A stretch of DNA of 52,775 nucleotides from an uncultured Colwellia sp. (lineage in GTDB: Bacteria > Pseudomonadota > Gammaproteobacteria > Enterobacterales > Alteromonadaceae): the NCBI GenBank assembly GCA_913049915.1, contig CAJWZC010000016.1, positions 1-52,775 of the forward strand, written 5' to 3'. Every line of letters starts with the position of its first letter. Position 1 is the first letter of the stretch. A model generated the notes under the pieces. The model was given only the letters and a program-made list of their open reading frames with translations, had not been told where the DNA came from and made no database searches. Made by a program: the position numbers and the translations under genes. Shown here one piece after another: positions 8,556 through 15,723 of the stretch.

Positions 8556-9851
8556 ATGGAAATTATACTTAACTCAGGCGGCACTTTTGTAATCCTTGCT
8601 GCTGTTGTTGGCTTCTTCATGGCATGGGGCATTGGTGCCAATGATGTGGCTAATGCGATGGGAACCTCTGTTGGTTCGAAAGCATTAACGATTAAACAAG
8701 CCATTATGATTGCAATGGTGTTTGAATTTGCCGGTGCTTATCTTGCTGGTGGTGAAGTTACTTCAACGATACGTAAAGGCATTATCGATGCCAGTTACTT
8801 TATTGATACCCCGGAATTACTTGTTTACGGCATGATCTCTGCGCTTTTTGCTGCAGCTACTTGGTTATTAATAGCTTCAGCTCTTGGCTGGCCTGTATCA
8901 ACTACGCATTCTATTGTAGGTGCTATTGTTGGTTTTGCTGCTGTTGGCGTAAGTACTGATGCAGTAGAATGGGGCAAGGTAGTTGGTATCGTGGGTAGTT
9001 GGATTATCACACCACTTATCTCAGGTATTATCGCCTTTATTATTTTTAATAGTGCGCAAAAACTTATTTTTGATACTGATAAGCCACTAGTACAAGCAAA
9101 ACGTTGGGTTCCCGCATATATGTTCCTTGCTGGTTTTGTTTTATCACTGGTGACTATCAAAAAAGGCCTTAAGCATATTGGCTTAGAAAATGTTGACTTA
9201 GGTTTTGTTAATTTTGAAATAAAAGGTGCAGGTGGTTTCTACTTAGCCGCTATTGTTGCTGTTATTGTTGCTGCAATTGGTAAATTCTTTATTAGCCGTT
9301 TAAAGTTTGATGAGACGCTTGCTAAAGAAGCTCACTACGCCAATGTAGAAAAAGTATTTGCAGTACTTATGATTGTTACTGCCTGTGCAATGGCTTTTGC
9401 CCATGGTTCAAATGATGTTGCCAATGCTATTGGTCCATTAGCTGCTGTGGTAAGTATTGTTGAAAATGATGGACAAATTGCTGCTAAATCAGCGATTGCT
9501 TGGTGGATATTACCACTCGGTGGTTTTGGTATTGTTGCTGGTCTAGCCTTATTTGGTCATAAAGTTATTGCCACCATCGGTCAAGGCATTACACACTTAA
9601 CGCCAAGCCGTGGTTTTGCTGCTGAATTAGCTGCGGCTAGTACCGTGGTTATTGCTTCTGGTGCTGGTTTACCTATCTCAACAACGCAAACCTTAGTTGG
9701 TGCTGTGTTAGGTGTAGGTATGGCTCGTGGTATCGCCGCGATTAATTTGACTGTAGTACGTAACATTGTTGTTTCTTGGGTCATTACCTTACCTGTAGGT
9801 GCTGGCTTATCTATCATCTTCTTCTGGATTATGAAAGCAATGTTTAGTTAG
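8556..9851 (+). CDS. Low-affinity inorganic phosphate transporter, PiT family
   Basis: A 431-residue integral membrane protein with about ten predicted segments. It carries the duplicated PiT signature GANDVANAMGTSVGSKAL (from residue 27) and AHGSNDVANAIGPLAAVV in the second half, plus paired GWPVSTTHSIVGAIVG and GLPISTTQTLVGAVLG motifs. PiT proteins move metal-phosphate with protons or sodium. It sits 10 nt after the DUF47 gene and is followed by a strong terminator. Having this permease directly after the Pst operon puts high- and low-affinity phosphate uptake side by side. No Pho box was visible before the DUF47-pit pair. Confidence 0.94.
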   Translation: MEIILNSGGTFVILAAVVGFFMAWGIGANDVANAMGTSVGSKALTIKQAIMIAMVFEFAGAYLAGGEVTSTIRKGIIDASYFIDTPELLVYGMISALFAAATWLLIASALGWPVSTTHSIVGAIVGFAAVGVSTDAVEWGKVVGIVGSWIITPLISGIIAFIIFNSAQKLIFDTDKPLVQAKRWVPAYMFLAGFVLSLVTIKKGLKHIGLENVDLGFVNFEIKGAGGFYLAAIVAVIVAAIGKFFISRLKFDETLAKEAHYANVEKVFAVLMIVTACAMAFAHGSNDVANAIGPLAAVVSIVENDGQIAAKSAIAWWILPLGGFGIVAGLALFGHKVIATIGQGITHLTPSRGFAAELAAASTVVIASGAGLPISTTQTLVGAVLGVGMARGIAAINLTVVRNIVVSWVITLPVGAGLSIIFFWIMKAMFS

Positions 9852-9876
9852 TCAATATTCACTAGATAACAGAATC

Positions 9877-9908
9877 AAAAAAGCCGCAACTTGTTGCGGC
9901 TTTTTTAT
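9877..9908 (+). terminator. Strong bidirectional-type terminator after pit
   Basis: AAAAAAGCCGCAAC (9877-9890) pairs with GTTGCGGCTTTTTT (9893-9906) around a 2-nt centre. It has a GC-rich stem, a long T-run downstream and an A-run upstream. Confidence 0.95.
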
Positions 9909-9949
9909 TCTCTTTAATAAATAAAGTTTTATTTCATTAGGATCTGATG

Positions 9950-10145
9950 CTCTTTCGAGATTTTTTTGCAGCTATTTGTTGGCTATTTTACAAGGCAAAG
10001 CCTTTGTAATGTGGTTATTCCACATAAAAAGGAGATAACGCTGTAAAAATATCCAACAAACGCTGTCCGAAGGATTCGGCTAAAAGCTTTTTACTCTTTG
10101 TTGAGTAGTACTTGCTTAGCGTGACTAGGCTACATACTACCCGCC
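9950..10145. repeat. Structured multi-hairpin intergenic element
   Basis: This non-coding stretch holds several consistent stems. TTTGTTGGCTATTTTACA (9975-9992) pairs with 10042-10060 with one mismatch and one bulge, and encloses ATGTGG/CCACAT (9 bases 10009-10014 with 10020-10025). Downstream lie CCGAA/TTCGG (10067-10071 with 10075-10079), TACTC/GAGTA (10092-10096 with 10103-10107) and GTAGTA/TACTAC (10105-10110 with 10135-10140). Such density suggests a dispersed palindromic element or a structured RNA. I cannot see a second copy here, so repeat status is inferred. Confidence 0.5.
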
Positions 10146-10210
10146 GCAATTAAAACACTTTTATCTCGAACAAAATTTATTTGTGAAAGATCAACAGACC
10201 CCTAAGCTTT

Positions 10211-10245
10211 ATTAAATCAAACCTCCTGAAGCGTTTCGATTTAAT
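10211..10245 (-). terminator. Hairpin directly after ppiC
   Basis: ATTAAATC (10211-10218) pairs with GATTTAAT (10238-10245), continued inward by AAAC/GTTT with one bulged base. It starts 5 nt after the ppiC stop, read on the minus strand. There is no strong T-run, so termination is possible but not certain. Confidence 0.45.
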
Positions 10246-10250
10246 CGCTA

Positions 10251-10529
10251 TTAGTCACGTGCTGTAACTTCTAATAAATGGTAACCAAACTGAGTTTGTA
10301 CCGGACCTTGTACTGTATTCAAAGGAGCTGAAAAAACAACTTTATCAAATTCAGGAACCATTTGACCTGGGCCAAAACTACCTAAATCGCCACCTTGGGC
10401 ATTTGATGGGCAATTTGAATGCTCTTTAGCAACATCAGCAAAGTCTTTACCGGCTTCAATTTCAGCTTTTAAGGCTAAACATTGTTCTTCTGTATCCACT
10501 AAAAGGTGGCGTGCACTTGCTTGAGACAT
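10251..10529 (-). CDS. ppiC: Parvulin-type peptidyl-prolyl cis-trans isomerase PpiC
   Basis: A 92-residue stand-alone parvulin domain, the same size as E. coli PpiC, with no signal peptide, so cytoplasmic. It catalyses cis-trans isomerisation of Xaa-Pro bonds. Conserved segments include ARHLLVDTEEQC, HSNCPSNAQGGDLGSFGPGQMVPEFDKVVF and TQFGYHLLEV (shown in short form). It is monocistronic, flanked by the structured element on one side and a 460-nt gap on the other. Confidence 0.94.
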   Translation of the reverse strand: MSQASARHLLVDTEEQCLALKAEIEAGKDFADVAKEHSNCPSNAQGGDLGSFGPGQMVPEFDKVVFSAPLNTVQGPVQTQFGYHLLEVTARD

Positions 10530-10990
10530 ACTTCTTCCTATTTCTGTAATGTGAAATTATATTTATTTTTAAATATTTATAATTGAGCAGACGTACATTA
10601 ACGCATCTAATTAAAAAATGAAAGTCAGGTAAATAAAAGTTATTTCTTAGCTATTGAATTCGTTAAGTTATTAGCTATAAGAGTAGGGTGTTTAAAGCGT
10701 TTTAACTCGCTAAAAGAGTGAATTCTTATATGTTTACCCTATTTTAAATATCGTATAAACGACCAGTTACGTAATGACTTTAACTATTGTAGCTAACTAC
10801 TAATCATTGCATTATTCTATATTATCAGTTGTTATTACAGATAGGTAATTACTCAAAGTGTACTTTCAAGCATACATATTGTTTAGTCTATTCGCACTTC
10901 AAGTTAAATATAGGTAGAATAGCGCCAATTTTGATTCACCTATTGTACTGATAAAGTATTCATATCGTATTAACGTTTTAAGGATTACCA
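10530..10990. other. 460-nt intergenic gap, divergent promoters only
   Basis: No open frame with coding character lies here. It must contain the promoters of ppiC (minus) and the DUF2058 gene (plus). A loose inverted pair TAGGGT (near 10684) and ACCCTA (near 10736) is visible, but nothing I can name. Confidence 0.5.
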
Positions 10991-11542
10991 ATGGCCTCCC
11001 TTCAAGACCAATTGCTCAAAGCAGGATTAACGACCAAACAAAAAGCACGTCAAGCCAATGCTGACACCCGTAAAAAAAACAAACAAAAGCGGAGTGGTGT
11101 TGAGCACGGTGCAAGTTTACAAGAGCAGGTAAAAAAACATTTAGTGGTATCAAAAGCCGATAAACTGTCTAAAGATACTGCACTCAATGATGTGAAAAAC
11201 AGTGAAATTGCCAATAAAGAGCAGCAATTACGAATCAATCAAATCCTTGAGCATCACCAAATAAAAGGTGTTAAAGGTGAAAGTGAATATAACTATACTT
11301 TTGGTACTAAAGTTAAAAAATTATTCCTTAATACTATAACGCATAAAGCACTAGTCAATGGACGCTTGGCACTGTGTGGTTTAAATGAAACGACTTATCT
11401 TGTCACTAGTGAAACAGCTGCCAAAGTAGCCAAACTCGACAGTAGTATCATATTAGTTCAAAACGATAAGGTTGAAGCTTTAGAAACTAATGAAGATGAT
11501 CCGTACGCAGATTATCAAATCCCAGATGATTTGATGTGGTAG
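10991..11542 (+). CDS. DUF2058 family protein (YaiL-like)
   Basis: A 183-residue basic protein. The N-terminus MASLQDQLLKAGLTTKQKARQ and the lysine-rich coiled region that follows are typical of the DUF2058/YaiL family, which is annotated as nucleoprotein or polynucleotide-associated; its function is not established. The C-terminal half is acidic and ends with DDPYADYQIPDDLMW, also a family feature. The start is supported by TAAGGAT ten bases upstream. It appears to be transcribed alone. Confidence 0.85.
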   Translation: MASLQDQLLKAGLTTKQKARQANADTRKKNKQKRSGVEHGASLQEQVKKHLVVSKADKLSKDTALNDVKNSEIANKEQQLRINQILEHHQIKGVKGESEYNYTFGTKVKKLFLNTITHKALVNGRLALCGLNETTYLVTSETAAKVAKLDSSIILVQNDKVEALETNEDDPYADYQIPDDLMW

Positions 11543-11747
11543 ACGTTTCATATTGTCGATAGTTACGGTAGAACATTACCTAGGAAGAAAACATACAGCA
11601 GTAAACAAGGCAAGAATAAATCGTCGTTAGATATGTTAGAATATTGAAAAATTTGGTGCTAAATGCGCTAATACCACTAGCACTATCATAGTCGTTAGCA
11701 TAAACAATATGTTAGCTTTTTTAGATTACCAAGAGTTGTGAATTATT

Positions 11748-12122
11748 ATGTTGATGAAAGCTATCCGTTGGCCAATAGGGCAATTAATTTTATTGCTAAA
11801 CTTTATCTTTTCACCGCGTTCGCCAAAACGAGCTGCAGAAGAACAAGCTATAATTGATGCGAAAACACAAATATTAAGTTTGTATCAACTACCATCGTGT
11901 CCATTTTGTGTGAAAGTTCGCCGTACCATGAAGCGTGAAGGCTTGAAAGTTGAGTTACGTAATATCAGTGGTAAAAACAACTTTCAAGAAGAACTTATCC
12001 GTGAAGGTGGTAAACGTAAAGTACCTTGTTTACGTATTGAGAAAGCGGATGGCCAAGTTGAATGGTTATATGAATCAAATGATGTGGTTAGACACTTGCA
12101 AGGTTTAACTAACGCAGCCTAG
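11748..12122 (+). CDS. Membrane-anchored glutaredoxin / GST-N-domain protein
   Basis: A 124-residue protein with a short N-terminal hydrophobic segment (about residues 7-22) followed by a thioredoxin-fold domain. The redox motif is CPFC (Cys51, Cys54), as in dithiol glutaredoxins, and KVPCLRI holds the cis-proline region. The end, WLYESNDVVRHLQ, matches the helix that closes GST-N and glutaredoxin domains. It is likely an inner-membrane-attached glutathione-dependent disulfide reductase facing the cytoplasm. An in-frame ATG at 11754 is an alternative start. Confidence 0.82.
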   Translation: MLMKAIRWPIGQLILLLNFIFSPRSPKRAAEEQAIIDAKTQILSLYQLPSCPFCVKVRRTMKREGLKVELRNISGKNNFQEELIREGGKRKVPCLRIEKADGQVEWLYESNDVVRHLQGLTNAA

Positions 12123-12294
12123 CGTTACTCATGCAATAAGCTATCTCGATTTTAATTTAAATGTAAATAGCTAATTTAAAAATTATTATTGAGATATAAA
12201 AAGGTGTCTGCTAGGTTATTTATACGAAGAAAACTTAGTAGGCCCTTTTATGTTTATACACCTCTCCCAGGGACACCATCAATCGAACTATTAA

Positions 12295-12504
12295 TTAATT
12301 TCACAATCAAATCCAGCGATAAAATCATCTGATATTACCGATGAATCAGTCTATTTTCAACGCCGTCAACTTGCTAAAAAATAGGATATCTCGGAGCTGG
12401 CGCTTTAATTGGCTCAACACTCTCTAAAATAGCTAACACCGGTTTTATTGGTATTTCGTTACACCAAGATCAAAGCTTTTATTTTCTCGATACTTATTAA
12501 AAAA
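12295..12504 (+). pseudogene. msrP: msrP (yedY) remnant, N-terminal fragment with frameshift
   Basis: Read from 12301, the frame gives IKSSDITDESVYFQRRQL and stops at TAG 12382-12384. Moving the frame by one base at the A-run (12376-12381) gives KIGYLGAGALIGSTLSKIAN. Together these look like the N-terminus and Tat signal of the methionine-sulfoxide reductase catalytic subunit MsrP: the ESVYFQRRQL twin-arginine region followed by a hydrophobic stretch. Restoring one A (A6 to A7) joins the halves. No start codon, molybdopterin domain or msrQ follows; the frame ends at 12504. This is a relic of a deleted gene. Confidence 0.7.
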
Positions 12505-12646
12505 GCAAGCTGATCGTGGTTAACCATAAATATTTGGAAGAATGTTGTAATTAAACGTAGATAACTGACCGTTTATCGTCATAACCTTGTTGTTTTATCA
12601 AAAAAAATTTATGGTATTAGACATTATGTTCGCTACAGGAAGTAAA

Positions 12647-14164
12647 ATGCTTAAAAATTCAATATCACGTAATTTAGTTACTCACAAACTTATGAGTAAA
12701 AAGTTTGCGTTTACCTTGATCACCACCAGTATAGTGTCGTTAGGTTTAACGGCTTGTCTACCCAACGTACAACAAGATGCTAAAGTTGTCATTAATAAAA
12801 ATCCTTACCCTAGTACTTATCAAGTGCTACCAGCACAAAGTACTTTATTAACCAATGCCACCATTTTAACGGGTACTGGCGAACGATTAAATGATGCCGA
12901 TATCTTGTTAGTTAATGGTAAAGTAATGCAAGTAGGTAATGATTTATCCACAGAGCAAGCTACTGTTATTGATATGAAAGGCAAGTGGATTACGCCAGGT
13001 ATTATCGATGTGCACTCTCACTTAGGTGTTTACCCTAGCCCAGGAGTAGAGTCTCACTCTGACGGTAATGAGATGACTTCACCAAACACCTCGGAAGTAT
13101 GGGCTGAACACAGTGTTTGGCCACAAGACCCAGGCTTTCAAATGGCTCGTGCGGGCGGTGTAACTAGCTTACAGATTTTACCTGGCTCAGCTAACTTATT
13201 TGGTGGTCGTGGTGTCACATTACGAAATGTACCAAGTATCTCAATGCAGGGTATGAAGTTTGCTGATGCGCCTTATGGTTTGAAAATGGCTTGCGGTGAA
13301 AATCCAAAGCGTGTTTATGGCTCTCGTAAAGTTTTACCTTCAACTCGTATGGGCAATGTCGCGGGTTACCGTAGTGCTTGGCTTGCTGCTACTGAGTATA
13401 AACGTGCTTGGGACAAATATGACAGTGACTATAGTGCAGGAAAAAATCCGGAGGTACCCAAACGTGATTTAGAGCTTGATACCTTAATGGGTGTGTTAGA
13501 TGGCGAAATTTTAATTCATAATCATTGTTATAAAGCTGAAGAAATGGCGGTAATGATTGATTTAGGTAATGAATTTAATTATCACTCAGGTACTTTTCAT
13601 CATGCTATTGAAAGTTACAAAATAGCTGACTTATTAGCTGCCAATGGCAACTGTGCAGCGATGTGGCCAGATTGGTGGGGATTCAAAATGGAAGCTTTTG
13701 ACATGGTTGAAGAGAATGTTGCTATTGTTAATGCAGTAAAAAATTCTTGTGCTGTGGTTCACTCTGATTCTGCCATTACTATTCAACGTTTAAACCAAGA
13801 AGCGGCGAAAGTGATGTATCGCGCCAATGAAAATGGTTTTGCGCTAAAAGAGGAGAATGCTATTCAGTGGATTACTGCGAATGCGGCTAAATCTTTAGGT
13901 ATTGACGATAAAGTAGGTAGCTTAGAAGTAGGTAAGAATGCTGATGTTGTTGTTTGGAATATGAACCCATTTAGTGTTTATGCCCAAGCTGAACAGGTGT
14001 TTATTGATGGTGCTAAAGTTTATGACCGTTTTGATGATAAATACCAAGCTAAAAGTGACTTTTTACTTGGCCAACAGTTAAATAGCCATGTCAATAAAGT
14101 TACTGATAAATCTGTAGTTAATCCAGTAAATCAGCCAGCAACCAAACTTGTTACTAAAGAATAG
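12647..14164 (+). CDS. Exported amidohydrolase lipoprotein (metal-dependent hydrolase)
   Basis: Amidohydrolase-superfamily enzyme of 505 residues from the ATG at 12647, chosen because AGGAAG lies just upstream. The N-terminus has a hydrophobic signal ending in the lipobox LTAC (Cys37), so it is probably a periplasmic lipoprotein. Metal-ligand candidates are the HSH pair (His123, His125) after TPGIID, further histidines in HNHCY and YHSGTFHHA, and an aspartate in VHSDSA. The end has the usual composite-domain motif VGSLEVGKNADVVVWN. Family members resemble imidazolonepropionase or prolidase-like hydrolases; substrate unknown. It is 8 nt upstream of a second amidohydrolase gene and clearly in the same operon. 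Confidence 0.85.
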   Translation: MLKNSISRNLVTHKLMSKKFAFTLITTSIVSLGLTACLPNVQQDAKVVINKNPYPSTYQVLPAQSTLLTNATILTGTGERLNDADILLVNGKVMQVGNDLSTEQATVIDMKGKWITPGIIDVHSHLGVYPSPGVESHSDGNEMTSPNTSEVWAEHSVWPQDPGFQMARAGGVTSLQILPGSANLFGGRGVTLRNVPSISMQGMKFADAPYGLKMACGENPKRVYGSRKVLPSTRMGNVAGYRSAWLAATEYKRAWDKYDSDYSAGKNPEVPKRDLELDTLMGVLDGEILIHNHCYKAEEMAVMIDLGNEFNYHSGTFHHAIESYKIADLLAANGNCAAMWPDWWGFKMEAFDMVEENVAIVNAVKNSCAVVHSDSAITIQRLNQEAAKVMYRANENGFALKEENAIQWITANAAKSLGIDDKVGSLEVGKNADVVVWNMNPFSVYAQAEQVFIDGAKVYDRFDDKYQAKSDFLLGQQLNSHVNKVTDKSVVNPVNQPATKLVTKE

Positions 14165-14172
14165 GAATGACA

Positions 14173-15465
14173 ATGAAAAACACTCAATTACTTACTTCAT
14201 TGCGCTATGCTTTGTTTGGCGCACTAGCCATGACTACCAGCCAAGTAAATGCTAAATCTATCGTAATCACTAATGCCACTGTTTATACCGTGGCCAAACA
14301 AGGCATTTTATCGCAAGCAACTGTTATGGTGGATGATGGGATAATTACTGCTGTATATAGCAAAGATGAGATTCCAGCGTCGCTTATTGCTGACACTATT
14401 ATCGATGCCAAGGGCCGTATTTTAACCCCAGGTTTTATTGCATCAGGTAACTTACTTGGTTTAGTTGAAGTGGGCGCGGTTTCTGCTACTCGTGATAGCT
14501 CTGACAAAAAGGCTGATCTTACTTTTGATGCGAGTCTAGCGTTTAACCCTAAGTCGACTTTAATCGCTTATGCTCGTAAGGGTGGTATTACCAGTAGCTT
14601 AGTTACCCCATATGGCGGTGAAAAAGTTTTTACTGGGCAAAGCTTCGTGGTTAATTTATCAGGTGACTTTGACAGTGTTATTGTACCCAATAACGCAGTA
14701 ATGGTTTCACTGGGGTCAAGCTCAAAAGGCTCTCGAGCAACAAAACTACAAACGTTAAGTAATAATCTTGAAGATGCACAAAAAGCGTTAGCTAAGGTAA
14801 ACAAAGCTAAAGTGAGCAACAAAAAAGGCAAAGATGAGCAAGAAGTTAAAACGCCATCTCGTTCAGAGCAGGTAATGAATGCCATTTTATCGGGCGACAA
14901 GCCATTAATCGCTTATGCCGATAGAGCCACTGATATATTATTTTTACTTAAATTGAAGCAGAAGTTTAATCTTAACTTGATACTCGCTGGTGCAAGTGAT
15001 GCAGTATTAGTGAGCGATGAAATAGCTAAAGCTAATGTAGTTGTGATGATGAGTGCAATAGATAACTTACCAAGCAGTTTTGATTCGTTACATAACTCAC
15101 TAATTAATGTTGCTAAGCTGACAAAAGCTGGCGTTAAGGTAATTATCAGTAACAGTGGTGAAAGCTATAATATTAACCAGCTACGTTTTGATGTGGGTGT
15201 GGCTATTGCCAACGGTCTTGAAAAAACTAGCGCGTTAGCCGCCGTTACAGCTAATATTGCTGATAGCTTTAACTTAAACTCTGGTCGTATCGCAGTAGGT
15301 AAAAATGCTGATTTAGTTTTATGGAGTAGTGACCCGTTCGAAATAAGTACCCAAGTTGATGCAATGTGGATTAACGGTCAAGCGATGTCGTTAAAATCTC
15401 GTCAAGATGCATTACGCGAACGTTACACTAAAGAAACTAATATGCCACGTGCTTATACTAAATAA
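14173..15465 (+). CDS. Amidohydrolase-like protein lacking metal ligands
   Basis: A paralogue of the preceding gene, 430 residues from 14173, where the ribosome site AGGA is better spaced than for the ATG at 14167. An N-terminal signal peptide (to about TTSQVNA) predicts export. The fold markers are kept, namely the N-terminal beta region 'TNATVYTVAKQGI' and the C-terminal VGKNADLVLWSSDPF. However, the HxH position reads FIASGNLLGL and only one histidine remains in the mature protein. It therefore cannot bind metals like its neighbour and may be a structural or regulatory partner of it. Confidence 0.8.
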   Translation: MKNTQLLTSLRYALFGALAMTTSQVNAKSIVITNATVYTVAKQGILSQATVMVDDGIITAVYSKDEIPASLIADTIIDAKGRILTPGFIASGNLLGLVEVGAVSATRDSSDKKADLTFDASLAFNPKSTLIAYARKGGITSSLVTPYGGEKVFTGQSFVVNLSGDFDSVIVPNNAVMVSLGSSSKGSRATKLQTLSNNLEDAQKALAKVNKAKVSNKKGKDEQEVKTPSRSEQVMNAILSGDKPLIAYADRATDILFLLKLKQKFNLNLILAGASDAVLVSDEIAKANVVVMMSAIDNLPSSFDSLHNSLINVAKLTKAGVKVIISNSGESYNINQLRFDVGVAIANGLEKTSALAAVTANIADSFNLNSGRIAVGKNADLVLWSSDPFEISTQVDAMWINGQAMSLKSRQDALRERYTKETNMPRAYTK

Positions 15466-15480
15466 CTTTTAAAATAAATT

Positions 15481-15522
15481 AATACTGACACTCTCAATAT
15501 ATATATTGAGAGTGTCAGTATT
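15481..15522. repeat. Perfect 42-bp palindrome
   Basis: Bases 15481-15501 are the exact reverse complement of 15502-15522, with TATA at the centre. It lies 15 nt after the second amidohydrolase gene, just ahead of a conventional terminator. No T-run follows it. It may act as an mRNA 3' stabiliser or a protein-binding site. Confidence 0.85.
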
Positions 15523-15529
15523 AAATATG

Positions 15530-15572
15530 AACCCGCATGTAAAGTAACCCTTAACATGCGGGTTTTTATTTT
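15530..15572 (+). terminator. Rho-independent terminator after the amidohydrolase operon
   Basis: AACCCGCATGT (15530-15540) pairs with ACATGCGGGTT (15554-15564), followed by TTTATTTTC. Confidence 0.9.
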
Positions 15573-15723
15573 CATGGGGTAAATAACTTTGCTTGTATTA
15601 GCTGGTACGATATCGCTAAGTAATCTATACATGGTATCAAGAGAATAAACTTGTATTTTAACCACTGATCTTTATCATTGGTATACACCCTATCGTTAAC
15701 TAACTCTTTTTTAAGCAACTATC

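Noticed and set aside
8825..9160. Long minus-strand frames inside pit, fasciclin and amidohydrolase genes
   Set aside because: All lie opposite confident genes and are low-complexity Thr/Ala/Ile translations of the antisense strand.
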